Positions 22,605-34,718 of a DNA stretch of 64,000 nt are shown piece after piece. Under the pieces are notes generated by a model, which was not told the origin of the DNA, did no database searches, and was given only the letters and a program-made list of their open reading frames with translations. A program made the position numbers and the translations under genes. The DNA comes from Dromaius novaehollandiae (taxonomy: Eukaryota; Chordata; Aves; Casuariiformes; Dromaiidae): contig NC_088101.1 of the NCBI RefSeq assembly GCF_036370855.1, positions 7,983,154 through 8,047,153 on the forward strand, given 5' to 3'. Within the stretch, counting starts at the first letter, position 1. Every line of letters starts with the position of its first letter.

Positions 22605-24860
22605 CTTACTGTACCTAGCAAATCCTGCCTTGTTTAGCATTTTCATTAGATCAGAAGAAGTCAGAAAGTGAAGATCAGGTGGATTCATGGCTCTGTCTGT
22701 ATGTTGTGCATCATTTGATGTGTCCCATGTCCTCGCGGAAAGCCTTCAGGCTTTTCCTGAGAGACTCTGTGCTCCTCTCCGGATGCTCTGCTGAGCAGAA
22801 CCAGTGCATCCCCTTCCCAGAAGTGCTCCTTTCTTGTCTCGATTGGCAACGGGTGCTGCCAGACATAGAGAGAAATAGCTTCTTTAAAGATGTGTTACAT
22901 AACAGATTTCTGAGATGAACTCTTTTTCAGACTTCATGCATTTCTCTGGGAGCTAAGCTTTTCACCTGCTCTTTGAAAAACCAGATGCCTAAGACTTGGA
23001 AACGCTTTGGCAAACATGGAGGAACACGGCTTAAAGCTGTGCTGTAATTTGAAGGGGGAAAAAAAATACGAGTGTTGCTCTTTATGTTGTGGCAGAGAAA
23101 GTGGAGCTGCTGAGATGATGTGATGGGTGGTCTTCCTCTTCAGTTTTATGCTCCTGAAAGAAAATACAAGGTACGTTGCAAGCGCGTACTCACAGCATCC
23201 GACAAAGGCTAAAATCTTTTCCAGCAAGCAGCCCCAAATCCCGGAGACTGAGGTGAGGATGGGTGTCAGCCACGAGCCGGAGCTGCGCTCCAAAGGGAAG
23301 GGGCTGCCTTCAACAGCCAGAGGACGAAAGAAAGAAAGAGTAGTAGTGGAGCAGCTTGTCAAGGACAGAGTCGTTGCTTTTGTTGCTTCTAGTTTTCCCA
23401 CCCCGAATAACTTTTTCTCCCAACAGACCGCAGCCAAAACGAGCAGAAGACACTAATCCAGGCAGTCCGTGAACGATGGGTCAGATGACAAGTGGATGCC
23501 GGTTCGTCTGCTGTGGAGAGGAGCAGAAAAGAGTCCCTGCCGCAGGTACGATGGCCCTAAATTAAACGCCCCTCCTGCCTCCCCCCCTTCCTCAGACAGC
23601 TGTTCATCTCTCTTGGTTGCGGGATTTCATAAGACATGAGCCACGGCTCCCTTCACAGAGAGCCTGTGGTTCAGTTCCCCTGGAAAGGCTGTAACTGCAG
23701 CATTTGAAATGTCACGGTAAAACACTGCAAGCATTGCAGCTAACGAAGAAGCATTGCCGCGTGAGGCAAAGCAGGGTCTGCCAGGCACCAGAGAAGGGGA
23801 GAGAATTAAACCCTTGAAACAGTCTGAGTGAACTGTGACACAAAAGGAGAGGGCTTTTTGTAAGACGCTGGAGTACTTCATCGATAAATACAGCTTTTCT
23901 TTTTAGATAGACTAGAGGAACTCAATGCAGAATGAATGTGGTTATGCAGCCTAAGCAAACATGGGCGTACTGGGTCCTCTTGATGGTGCCATGTTGACAT
24001 ATTTGTGGAAGGAAACCGATGTATACAGTGAGAAGAGCAGATAATATGTCTAGTTAGATGAAGGACCTAAGCAGCAGGCATGGAAATCGCATCCCAGAGA
24101 CATTGCAGCATTCATCACTAGGTGCTGCTTTGCAGTGATCTTTTCTTATTGCAAAAAACCAGTCTTTTCCTTTAGGAGCTCTCACAGATCAAGGCCTCTA
24201 GGTAGCTGTGTCCTCTCCCAGTGGCAGAACACTGCTGTTCTTGCTTTTTAAATGCTCCAAGTCCTCTGGTTTGGCCTCAACCTTTTCTTCAATGAATTAA
24301 CATGAGTATTACCCCCAACCCTGAACCCAGTGCAGCTTCCAAAGGAGTACTCTGAAGTCTGCATCTTTCTGAGCCATGAGATGTGCTCTCTTTCCCATAG
24401 GCTGTGCGGATGGAAGGAAGGTGGATTTACAGATAGGCTGAAGAAGCACCTAATTTCTGGAGGTGATCATATGCCTGAGGTACAGGCTGTCAGAGAGAAG
24501 CTAGTCCTGACTTTGCCCTTATTTTTCAAATGGTGAAAAAGCAGATGGTGGTGGTCTGGGTGTTTTAGTGCCCTGGAAAACAGGGACTGCAGCTGCAGCC
24601 TTTGTGTAATAAAACTGGTGACTTGGAGTACAGGAACACTTAACCCTGGAGAAGGTAACAGGCAGCTGCTAATTTATCATGAATGAAAGGTCATTGTTTT
24701 ACCTGAAAGGAAAATGTTAGTGACTATCAGAGGACCAAATCAGGAGCAAGGCATGCTCTGTAAACTACAACTTTTCATCAGGTGTCAGTGTTTCCCTCTG
24801 AACAGCAGCTGCTGAGCTACACGGCCGAGCCTGGGCAAAGCATTTCTACTGCTTTCCCCG
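22605..24860. other. No recognised gene
   Basis: Splice-like signals occur (an acceptor near 23428 and a donor at 23546). All three frames of the segment between them contain stops, so I do not call an exon. Confidence 0.4.
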
Positions 24861-24879
24861 TGAGGGGAGCAGGGTTTCT

Positions 24880-25560
24880 GCTGTTGGGGGTCAGAGATGC
24901 TCCTTGTTCCTCCGAGGGCCTCGGTAACGCAGGGAGGGGCCGTTGGCACCGGGCGCTGCTGCAACAGGGTGGTTGCGGAGGGGGCGGCTCTGGGCCCTGT
25001 GCAACGCGGTCGTGTGGGTTGGCTCTGCGGCGGTGGTGCTGTGTGCGGCGGTGGTGCTGTGATGGCTGTGTCTGACTGACGGGAGCCTCGTGGGGAGCGG
25101 CCGTGATCCCCAGCTGCTCCATCACAGCGAGATCCCGAGGTCCAGCCCAGCGCTGGGGCGGGAGCTGCTGCTCGGGCGAGAGCCGGGTCCTGCTCGCTGC
25201 GGCTCTGCGGCCGGTCCCTCGCGAGGGCCTTTGCCAGCGCAGGTGATGCCACGCGGGAGCGGCTGAGCAGGGAAAGCTCAGCCTGAGCCGTGGCGAGGAG
25301 CGCAGCCTGGACACAGGGCGCTGGGGGATGCCGGCGCGGGAGGGAGGCGGTGTCCGGTGAGTGCCTGTGCCCGGCTGCTGGCCAGGAAACACCCCTCCTG
25401 CCTCGTGGCTCCTGGCTGCTGTCACCTGCATGGGGCGGTCTGGGGTGTGGCGGGGGGCAGTGCGCAGGTCCCGCTGGGCTCCGTGGCACTAAATGCAGCC
25501 AGGGCACGCACCCGCCCAGGGCAGCGTCTGCCTTCAGTCCTAGGTTTGATTACATCACGG
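24880..25560. other. GC- and CpG-rich island
   Basis: A sharp rise in GC and CpG content within AT-balanced flanks. Long open frames on the minus strand are low-complexity and overlapping. It may be a promoter island for a plus-strand transcript containing the G3BP2-like exons, but no start exon was identified. Confidence 0.4.
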
Positions 25561-25821
25561 AAAGCAGCGATCTCGGGATGCTGAGGGAGCTGAGCTCACT
25601 CACACAGTGGCAGTGAGTACGGTACCTGCTCGATCTGTGCTGTTGGAGTCCACAGCTGGTTAGAACTGCAAATCCTTCTGTATCGTCGAGGTAATGCCAG
25701 CACAGCAATGATTTAATAGCTGCATGTGAACCAAAAGTGTATTTTCAGCAGACGAGTTTCCCTGCAGGAATGTCAGCGGTTTGCTGTGATGAGCAGCCCA
25801 GGTTTGTGGCGTTTCCTGCAG

Positions 25822-25918
25822 GCTTTCTCTTGGGCTTCGGTGACCAGGAAAAACCTGCCTCCGGTGGGACTGTTTCTTCCTCTGCAATTCCACCCCACGT
25901 TAAAGCACCGTCTCACAG
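25822..25918 (+). pseudogene. G3BP2: G3BP2 exon copy with two one-base deletions
   Basis: Preceded by the acceptor TTTCCTGCAG and followed by the donor GTAACC. It encodes AFSWASVT.KNLPP, then in the next frame GTVSSSAIPPHVKAP, then another slip to the VSQ end. This is the G3BP2 linker upstream of the RG-rich region; G3BP1 differs here. The G3BP2 exon is 33 codons (99 bases) and this one is 97. One base is missing between NLPP and GTV, and one between KAP and VSQ. The intron borders are intact, so this is an unprocessed copy rather than a retrocopy. G3BP2 is a stress-granule RNA-binding protein. Confidence 0.8.
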
Positions 25919-25924
25919 GTAACC

Positions 25925-28900
25925 CCTCTGTGAACACCTTGGGTTGTCTCATTACTTCTGCAAACTGCTTCAGTTCTTAAACTAACAGATCAGATTGCAT
26001 GGCTGAAATTTCACAAATGAATTGTCTTCAATGTTAATGCACTCACCTTCTTGTCGCAGCTGAAGGCACGTACACTTAACAGGTGCAACTTTGGGTGGTG
26101 GTAAAGTTAAAAGCTGTTAATATGCAATCAGGAAATGACTACTGAAGGTTTTTCTTTGGCCTTTTTGGGATAAGGTTTGGCTTAAAAAGAAAAACAACAA
26201 AAAGCACAAGAAACCCCCCAAAATAGTAGTTTCCTAATGCGTGTGCGAAAGGGGTATTTCGTTGGCAGAAGTGCCCCAGCAGCAAAAGGGATTGCACCGT
26301 TTTTCAGAGGACCAGAGAAAGAAAGTTGGACTGGGTGGTAGTTCATGTCCTGCACATGCCAAAAAACTTGGTGCGAGATGACCTGAGACTCTCAATTCAG
26401 CTGCCTCCATGTAAACAAAGAGCCCTCAAAATAAAGAAATCATGCGCTTTAATCTGTTTTACTGATGCTGTTCCACAGGCATGTATATCGCGCAGCTCAT
26501 GTCCAGCCTTCTACAAAGACTGCAACTTTTAGTAGAGCAGCTGTGTTATTGCAGCTGTTGTTTTTGCAGGGGTTTCTTCTGCATTTTTTAGTGACAGAGA
26601 GGAACCGGTCTAGGATCGCTCTTCAGCCAAAAGCATGTTTAAAGAAAAAAAATCTGCCTTGTATGGTATTGCTTCTGGTCTGACAAGGTTGTCATGAAAA
26701 TCAGATGATGGCTATGTAAGGAGTTGGGAAGCCTGTCTGTTTTCATCGGCTTCAAAAGGGCTTTGAGCATTCAGGTGGTATTTGAGCAGTCAAAACGGTG
26801 CTTCTTTTTTAGGGCAGAATAGATTTTCCTTACACAAAACCAGAATAGGTTTTTCGGTGCTGTTTTAGTTGCAATAGAGAGAATAGATTTTTGTAACATG
26901 ACTGAAGAATCATTTAAAATGATCTAGTCCAGAGAACAGACTATAGGCTGTAGGTGTCCAGCTGAACCTTCCTTATGCTGCCTCTGCAGCTCGTTGTGGT
27001 TTCCACCTTTTAGATTACGTTTGCTGTGACTTCGTGTTCAAGTAATTTTGCATGGAAGTTTTTGAACAAGAGAGGAACAGGAACAGGCAGGATTTTAACT
27101 CTCTCAACTCTTTTGGAGACAGGATAGTCTGTTCTCAATTCCTTCTCTTGCACGCTTTTCAGACACGGTGTGCAGAAAGCTGGTGGAAAAGGCACCCAAA
27201 CTATTTCTACGAGGGGTTACAAAGCAGCAGCAGTTTGTTCCCGTGCTCTTGCCTTCATTAATGGCTGGTACATGTAAACAAGGATAGTAGATTGCACCGG
27301 TGGGTGGGGAGGGGATGCTGCTCAAACCAGCATCAGTGATGTTACAAAACAGTCAACAAACTGTTTGTCTCAGCCCTCTCCTTCCATCGCTCCATTTTTT
27401 TCCCCCGTCTTTTATCAAGTTTTAAATGAAACCTCCTTGGTATAGCTCGGAACACCTTGGAGGACTTCATGTGTAGTGTTTCAGATATAAACCCGTTCAG
27501 GTCCTATCTGTTGACAGCTGTGGAGTTAAACAGGTCGGCATTCCTTGCTGAGGTAATCCTTGCTCTTTTTCTCTTTGTGGGTGATTAGAAATTGTCACTG
27601 ACCAATAGCAACCTGCAGTGATAAGTTGGACCTTCTCTTTACAGCAAAGAAGAGACTTAGTTTTTAACCTCAGGATAGCTGGTGTTTGTGAGTAGTCTCA
27701 GAGATCCGGTGCAGACCAGACACTTGGACTTTTACCATGAGCTTAAAAAAAATGACCTGCTGCAAGAGGGGGAGATGCCCTTGCCTGTTGCGAGAGTGCC
27801 TTTACTCGTTCTGCACTCGTTAGCTGCATGTCTTGCTCTTTACTGTAAACGGAAAGCCATCCTGACCTTCTGCTGGCATTCATACCGTAGCTGTCCTAGA
27901 GGTGGTGGTGGGGAGGCAGGCAGGGTACTCCTTGACCCTTTCCTTTGGGCTTGGAAATGGTGAGCTCAAGATGAGGTTGGTGTTTATACAGGCTTCATTC
28001 ACCTCACCACCTAAAATCTCTTCAGACTTTAAATAGACTTTAAATTTTTTCTGTGGAGGGATCTGTGCATTAAACATAACTGTGCTGGAAGTCCAAGGTA
28101 TTTTAAGGCCGACTTCAGTTTTATGGAGCAAGGTTTAACTGAAGAGAAGGTTCTGAAAGCTGCTCCGTCCTCTCTCGGTTTAGGATGGTTAGCGTTTTTG
28201 GCTCGGTAGCTCGTGTCAGTCTGTGATGCCTTTGTGGCAGTGACTGACGAGTGCCTTTCGGAGAGTGCTTACGTGGTCCCTGTTTGCCTCCAGGACAGTG
28301 TGGCAGCGATCTGAGCTGTGCATCTAACCTGACTGCTGGAATCCAGGTGAGGGGATGTGCTTTTTTCATTTTCCTTTGTTTTGTGGGGTTGGTTGGTTGC
28401 TTTGCTTGGCTAGTTGGTTCTTTGCATGCACGTGTCATCAGTGTGGCAAACATCTCACTCTGGAGAGGCTTTTAAACCTTGAAGATTTCCGGAACAGAAT
28501 TGTACCGGCCTTTGGAGCCACCTCGTGTCTCGCCCTTTCTGCCCGTCCTCCTCTGTTTGAGGAGGGTATTCTGTTCCAAACTGAGGAAAGGCTTGTGGCT
28601 AACTGTTTTTGCTGTCATGGCCAGTAGCACTGCAGTGGCAGAAAGAGGCCCATGTCCTTCTCCTTTGGAGCTCTAGGAGCGAACGGAGACAATGTCATCT
28701 TTTCCGGAGTTGTTCTCAAGGCTCCGGTAGGTTGAGATTTGTGGCATAACTTGCTCCCGGGCTGAGCACTCCTTTAGTCTTTGAATTAGCTGCTGCTTGG
28801 ACTGTAACTGGCAGCTCTTTACAGGAACCTTGGGATGCTGCTAATGATTACAGTATTTTGGCAGAGCAGAGATTTGCAGGAGTGCTCACATCTTTGAGCA

Positions 28901-30480
28901 GCACCAGAGAGCACTGAGGCAGCTTTTCTCTGTGAAAGGGGGTGGTACTGGTTAGAAAGCAACTAATGAGATGAGCTGCTTTTTGGTTAGGTACAGAGAA
29001 AGTATTTACGTGGGAGGTGAGAAGTTCAGTGGACTGCAAAGCGGTTTTCTGTTATAACAAGATCTAGAAGAGGGACATCAGTGACTTAGCCAAGTTTTGC
29101 TCTGGTTGGGGTAGGGGAAGAGTATTTAACCCTGATAGCAGTAAGAGTCTAAGCAGTGGAGGATGGAAACGTCTTGAGTTTTTCTTCAGAGGTGTAATTT
29201 TTAATGCAGTAAAGATGTGAGAGTAAAAGATGGTGGTGATCTTATGAGCCAGAAGGAGGTATGATGATTTTTCCAGCTGATTCTTGGAGTTGAAGTACTG
29301 ATTCTAGAAATGTTTGAAAGACAAGGTAATGCCTAGCCGAATAGAGCACAAGCGATAGGAGGACTGAGACACTTATTTGGTGCATAACACCTGGGTGTTT
29401 CATGTCTTTTTTCCCTCTCAGGGGTTCTCCAGTTGCAACTGTCAGTTGCCTTGAGTCCTCGAAGGAAAACAAGGGAGCTGCTTAACATGAACTCCTTTTC
29501 AGTGGCAGTCTGATAGACTGAGCTTATAACCGTTGTCCTTGTGTAATCTTACTCGGAAGCTCGTGTTCATCTTGTAGCTTCTATGGATTATTTTGGTTTT
29601 CCAAGATAAGAACCAAGTGCAGCAGCAGCTGCTGGACTGTTGTGCCAAAAATGGATTTCCAAAAAGGTTGGAAGTTGCTTCAGTAACCAACAGGCTGCTT
29701 GGAAATAGTTTTGAAAGTTCTGTCTGTCTCTTCTTCAAATTACCTTTAAAAGCATTTTTTGCTTGCAAAAGTTTGACTTAGATGTTCTTGTTCCTGAGAA
29801 TTTCCAGGTTGTCCTGTGTACATCGTGACCTTGACATAACGAAAGTTGAGGAGGAATCTCAGCAGGTAGTCTGTAGAAATTGTTGTTTCAGGTGGCTTTT
29901 TTGTATCAGAAATGCGCTTCTGAAGGCTTTTGTTTGGTTTTCCTCTTGCTTTTCAGTAGCTGCCTTACACTTCTCCAGCACTCTAGAAAAAGAATCCTTC
30001 AGGGGCTTGAATGGAAAATGTGATTTCTCCATCTCTTCATGTTTGTCTTGGACTCCCTGCTAATCCTTCAACTTTGAGCTTGGCATGAGGAAGCTGTATT
30101 TGATCTTTGGGGGGGGGGGGGGTTGTTTAGCCAGGTCAAGGGATTCTTGAATTATGGGGCGTCAGGGGTCTCAATGCCTGGTCAAACACAGAAAGTTCAC
30201 TTTAGCTGTGCATTTGGGGAAAAGTTCTGATTCAGAGATGTTTGCTTTGCACCTTTCAGTAGACAAAATTGAACACTGCAGTCCTGGATTGGTACAGAGG
30301 AATTGATAGAGGTGGAAAAGATCTATTTCTAAACACAAACACATTGACATGGATGCATATCTTCCCGAGTTTGTCTTGTGCATGCCACTTACCTGTCTTG
30401 CCTGATTTTTGTTTCTTTTTTAGTTTTTAACTGGGGCTTTTCTTTAATACACGGTGTTTAATAATGGGTGTTTTCCTCCT
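25925..30480. other. Presumed intron between the two G3BP2-like exons
   Basis: No other exon of G3BP2 is recognised here, nor any other gene. Contains a short exon-shaped piece near 28293-28346 that is not convincing, and a G14 run at 30109-30122. Confidence 0.4.
30109..30122 (+). repeat. G14 homopolymer
   Basis: Fourteen consecutive G. Length may be unreliable in sequencing. Confidence 0.9.
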
Positions 30481-30487
30481 GTTTCAG

Positions 30488-30590
30488 CCAAGAGTTGAAA
30501 CTAAACCCAAAGCTCAGTCTCAGCCTCCTCGCGTACGTGAACAGCGTCCAAGGGAAAGACCAGGTTTTCCACCCCGAGGACCTAGACCAG
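30488..30590 (+). pseudogene. G3BP2: G3BP2 exon copy, reading frame intact
   Basis: Bounded by the acceptor CCTGTTTCAG and the donor GTAACG. The 103 bases read in one frame as [14 protein letters not shown], then [20 protein letters not shown], plus one base. This is the G3BP2 proline/arginine-rich exon just before the RRM, and the entry phase (0) and exit phase match the family. It lies 4.6 kb downstream of the damaged exon, in the correct order and orientation. The next G3BP2 exons (start RGDMEQ, RRM) are not visible before the repeats at 31 kb, nor are the NTF2-domain exons upstream. I call the locus a partial, decaying G3BP2 duplicate. Confidence 0.8.
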
Positions 30591-31009
30591 GTAACGTGGA
30601 TTGGTTTGTGTCCCTGCTTGGGGCTAGTTAGTGAGATGGGTCTCCTCGAATGGTCTGGCCTGTAACTGTGGCTGTACTTGGCTGATTATGACCTGTCTGT
30701 CCCTACTGTCTTCAACCAGAAATGGGGAAATACGATTTGTAGTCCACACTGAGATGAGCTGTTGCAAAGATTCGGGGTTATCTCTAAGCTTCTGTTCTTT
30801 TGAATCGTTTATTAATAGTCAGGCCACTTGTTTGCATGGCTGAATACCCTTCAGGTGGCTTGATGCAGTTGGGAAAAGCCGGTTTTCAAATCTATTGGGT
30901 TTTTTTGAATGAGCCCTAACTTGTGCTGACTCTTGGGAATGAGAGCTCTTACATGCCTGTCCTTATGGCCTGTAGTGCTCTTTGTTTTGGCCGAAAACCT
31001 TCCCCTCAG

Positions 31010-32165
31010 GCTGCTGTCGGAGCAGAGCCCCGCGGGGCAGCTCTGCCCGGGGAGGCTGCGGCAGGGCTGCGGTGTCTGTGCCACAGCCCCAGTGCTGAGT
31101 GTGGGGGGCCGCGGGGCGCCCGGCGGGGTGGGCACGGCCGAGCCGGGTGCCTGGGGGTGGCTTGTGGTGGTGCTGGGCCTCTCCTGAAATGCCCTGCACT
31201 ACTTTTTTTCCTTTTTTTGTTTTTTACTTTTCCAGGGACAGAGGAGCCCCAGCAGTGCTGTCTGGGACGGCCAGTGCAAATGCCGCAGCTTCACCCCAGC
31301 ACTCCACTCGCCTCCCTCCTGCCCCGCGCGTGGCCCAGCTCCTGGCTGGAAGAGCTCCTGGCTGGGGACGACCTGCCTGCGCCCGCCTGGCTCCTGGAAA
31401 CCCTGCTGGGAGCACCGCGCGGGCTCCTTACAGCGCTGGCTCCCAACAGCTCAGCTCCAGCTCCAGAGGTGCCCCGACCTGCGCCCGGGTGAGGCTGCGC
31501 TGGGGAATGGCCCCGTTGTGGGGCCTGGGGTGGCTTGTGGTGGTGCTGGGCCTCTCCTGAAACTTTTTTTTGACTTTTCCAGGGACAGAGGAGCCCCAGC
31601 AGTGCTGTCTGGGACGGCCAGTGCCAACGCCCCCGCGTCGCCCCAGCACGGGCTCTCGGACGCTGCTGCCTGCGCGCAGAGCCTGGGACAGCGTGTCCGG
31701 CAGCAGGGGCTGCATCCCAGCCCCTCTCACCCCCACAGGGACCTCGGAGGCGCTTCCTGGTGAGTCTGGGGGCATTTTCCCCTGGTGCCTTCTCCCTAAG
31801 GAGCCTGGAGGGTTGTGTCACTGGTGAGTAACAGCTCCAGCCTCGCTGCCTGTCTCTGTGTCCTGGCCAGGGGCTGCTGACACCACGCGACGGCCTCGCA
31901 CCTCCTTTCTGCGCTCTGCAGCGAAGCCGGGAGCACCACGGCGCAGAGAGGCAGCGTGAGGTTTGTTTCCTCCCGGACAGAAGCCGCCCGGCTCCCTGCT
32001 CGCAGCAGGACGATGCCTCTGCTCGCCTCCCTCCTGCCCTGTGCGGGGCCCCGCTCCTGGCTGGGGACGACCTGCCTGCGCCTGCCTGGCTCTGGGCCTC
32101 CTTGGGAGCCTGCTGGGAGCACAGCGGGGGCTCCTCACAGCTCAGCTCCGGCTCCTTAGGGCTTG
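31010..32165 (+). repeat. GC-rich tandem/interspersed repeats with repeated acceptor-like signals
   Basis: The block 'cttgtggtggtgctgggcct' with a T-rich tract, 'acttttccag' and 'ggacagaggagccccagcag' occurs at about 31161-31270 and again at about 31533-31640, offset 372. The block around 'gctggggacgacctgcctgc' occurs at 31361 and 32060, offset about 700. Each unit has a strong plus-strand 3' splice-site look. Open frames exist on both strands but are low-complexity. Confidence 0.75.
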
Positions 32166-32269
32166 GCCTCATTACAGCAATGGTGGTGACTGACAAGGTC
32201 GTAAATCAATCACTGTCACAGCTTGCATATTAATATCATAGTTTAATATTCCATACATACTGCACAGTT

Positions 32270-32480
32270 AGTTTATTAACAGTGTACATACTCCATACAC
32301 ACATTGAATAAAGAGTCCAAGTCTTGTACAAAGGGGGAATAAACAGGGGAACTGGAAGACGGTGTCTGCTTGTGTTTCCTCCCCAAAAAGCGCTTTCGCT
32401 CCAGAGACTATCTCAGACGCGAGGTTCGGCCTGGTGCATGCCAGCCTCCCTGCTGCCGGGACGCCCGCGCATGGACCCCC
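32270..32480 (-). other. Candidate 3' end of a minus-strand transcript
   Basis: On the minus strand this GC-moderate stretch ends in an AT-rich tail with AATAAA (plus-strand TTTATT at 32273-32278). It lies about 1.9 kb downstream of the CpG-island 5' exon whose donor is at 34155-34149. AATAAA also occurs on the plus strand near 32306 and 32339, so either direction is possible. No confident coding frame. Confidence 0.3.
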
Positions 32481-32589
32481 ACCTCCGGTGAGGGTCCAGG
32501 GGCCCTGCCCACCCCCCTCCCACCACCCAGCCCAACCACCCTCCCACCACCCACAAACAGGCCCCCTTGGCCTCTGGTTCTGGGGCTGA

Positions 32590-33640
32590 AAACAGATGGC
32601 TGAGTCTCTGCTTTCAAGTCCCAAAAACGCAGGACTTAGTCTCTGGTTTCCAGGCCCAGAAACAGCCCCCTGGAGCAGTTGTGAAGCCCCAGAAACACAG
32701 GACTTAGCCTCACTTTTTGAGCTCAAAAACCCAAGACCAGGCCTCCACTTTCAAGCCCCAAAAATGCAGGACTTAGTCTCTGTTTTTGAGCTCAAAAACC
32801 CAAGACCTGGCCTCTGTCTCCAAGCCCCCAGCACCCGCTTCCTGAGGCCCAGAAACACAGGACTGAGAAAGGGAAGCTAAACCCTGCCTTCTTGCAGCTC
32901 AACCACAGGTCTGGGGGCTGTTTAGGGGCTCAGAAATGGACTCTGAGCCCCAACAGCAGCCCCCTCGACCCACCTTTGAGCCCCAAAACCACAGGGTTTA
33001 GCTTTCCTTTCCAAGCCCCACACCTGACCCTCATCCTGTTTCTCCAGCCCCAAAACAGCCCCCTGGAGCAGTTATCAAGCCCCAAAAACACAGGACTTAG
33101 GTTTTTGAGCTCAAAAAGGGAGACTAAGACCTGGCCTCTGTCTCCAAGCCCCCAGCACCTGCTTTCTGAGGCCCAGAAATGCAGGACTGAGAAAGGGAAG
33201 CTAAACCCTGCCTTCTTGCAGCTCAAACACAGGTCTGGGGGCTGTTTAGGGGCTCAGAAGTGGACTCTGAGCCCCAACAGCAGCCCCCTGGACCCATCCT
33301 TGAGCCCCAAAACCACAGGACTTGGCTTCCCTTTCCAAGCCCCACACCTGACCCCCATCCTGCTTCTCCAGCCCCAAAACAGCCCCCTGAACCTGTTCTC
33401 CAGCACCAAAGCCCAGGACTAAACCCCCTGAGACCAGTCCCAGCAGCCTGGGGTTGAGCCCCAGACCCGCAGGACCAGCCTCCATTTCGGAGCCCCCAAA
33501 CGAGCCCCCGGAGCCTGTCTGGGAGCTCCAGACACGCAGGACTCAGCCTCCATCCCCAAGCGCTGCGGTTCTGGTGCTCCCAGACAGGCCCCGGGGGCTC
33601 GTTTGGGGGCTCTGAAGTGGAGGCTGAGCCCCCCAAACCC
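32590..33640. repeat. Minisatellite with 324-base higher-order unit
   Basis: Built of degenerate short units resembling 'gccccaaaaacacaggactt'. A larger unit repeats at offset 324: 'ctgggggctgtttaggggct' at 32911 and 33235, with flanks including 'gaaagggaagctaaaccctg' similarly spaced. More diverged units continue to about 33640, into the CpG island. Long open frames on both strands here are a by-product of the repeat. Confidence 0.85.
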
Positions 33641-34660
33641 CCCTTCGCCCCCCCCCAGCTCCCAGCCCTGCACCACCCCCGTTTCCAGCCCCGCAGCAGC
33701 GCCCCGAGCCCCTTTCGCAGCCCCCAGGCACCAGCCCTCCCCTCCCGGCCCCAGCGGGGGTTGGGGGGGGGAAATGAGCCCCCCGGCCCCGCGCGGGTCG
33801 GGCCGTGCCGGGCACCCGGGCCGGGGGGACCCTCCACTCCCTGCAGGCAGGGCCCAGCCCCGCGGCGCTGGGCAGCCCGGGCCGGGCGGGCGCTGGGCTC
33901 CGGCCCCTCGGGCTTCACTGCCCCGCGCCGACCCCCACCGGCCCCGCAGCCCGAACCCGGCCGAGCGCGGCTGCTCCCCCCGCCACCGCGGGGCCCGGGC
34001 CGAGCTGGCAGCGGGCAGCACCCGGCGGCGGCACCGACGGCAGGGCACCGGGCCGGGCCCGCAGCTGCCTCCCGCCCCGCAGCCGCCTCGCCCGGCCGGG
34101 CAGAGCCCCCCGCCCCGCCCCGCACACGGCCCCGGCCCGGCCCCCACCGCTTACCTGGGGCCGGGCGGCCCGGCCGGGGCAGCGCTCGCTGCTGCCGCCG
34201 CCCCGCCACCTCCGGGATGCGGCGAGCGGGAGCCCCGCGCCGGGGAGGGGGCGGCCCGGGGGCCCCGGACACCCAGCGCCAACGCCCGCCCGCGGCTCTA
34301 GGGGCCGGAGCGGCCGCGCAGGCGCCGGGAAGTGGCCGCCAGGCTCCGCCCCGGCCCTGGCCCCGCCCACTGCTCTGGCCCCGCCCCTCCCGTGGCTCCA
34401 CCCCACCTCGCTCCACCCCGCCCCCGCCATTGGCTCCGCCCACTTCGCGGGTCTGTCCTGCCCCGCCCTTCAGCCCCGCCCCTTGCCCCGCCCCACCCGC
34501 GGCCTTGCCCCGCCTCGGCCCCGCCCCGCCCTTCAGCCCCGCCCCAGCCGCAGCTCTGGCCCCGCCCCCGGCCCCGCCCCCTTCAGCCCCAGGACAGCAG
34601 CCCCGGCCAGAGCCCCGGGGACCCGGCGGCAAACGGGGGCGGTGGGGGGCAAAGCGACTC
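33640..34660. promoter_or_regulatory. CpG island with many GC boxes, probable promoter of a leftward gene
   Basis: Extreme C/G content with dense CpG. From 34340 to 34620 the plus strand carries a dozen or so ccccgccc GC boxes plus CCATTGG (an inverted CCAAT) near 34428. The island lies directly 3' of the MROH poly(A) signal. Together with the minus-strand donor at 34155 it suggests a promoter firing leftwards. Overlapping open frames of several hundred codons on both strands are due to stop-poor composition. Confidence 0.6.
34155..34330 (-). other. Probable noncoding first exon of an unidentified leftward gene
   Basis: Minus strand: a GC-rich leader ending CGGCCCCAG followed by the donor GTAAGC (34154-34149). 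No ATG is present in the last 100 or so bases before the donor. The 5' end is approximate. No downstream exon could be identified, and the candidate 3' end near 32270 may belong to it. Confidence 0.4.
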
Positions 34661-34712
34661 CCGGGCCCCGGCGCAGAAACACCCCCGCTGCTGCGGCAGG
34701 TTCCCGGCGAGG

Positions 34713-34718
34713 TTTATT
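34713..34718 (-). terminator. MROH poly(A) signal AATAAA
   Basis: Minus-strand AATAAA, 234 bases past the TGA at 34954-34952. It gives a 3' UTR of about 250-260 bases that ends at the edge of the CpG island. Confidence 0.65.

Noticed and set aside
23127-23456. Possible coding exon with acceptor near 23428
   Set aside because: After the acceptor all three frames meet stops before the donor at 23546.
24785-25507. 240-codon minus-strand frame
   Set aside because: Arg/Pro/Ala-rich, lies within a CpG island and overlaps another long frame; likely compositional.
28293-28346. Mini-exon between CCTCCAG and GTGAGG
   Set aside because: Too short, no family match, and only one of three frames open; chance is likely.
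30488-30590. Reading this as a processed G3BP2 retrocopy
   Set aside because: Both G3BP2-like exons keep exact splice sites and are 4.6 kb apart, which a retrocopy would not show.
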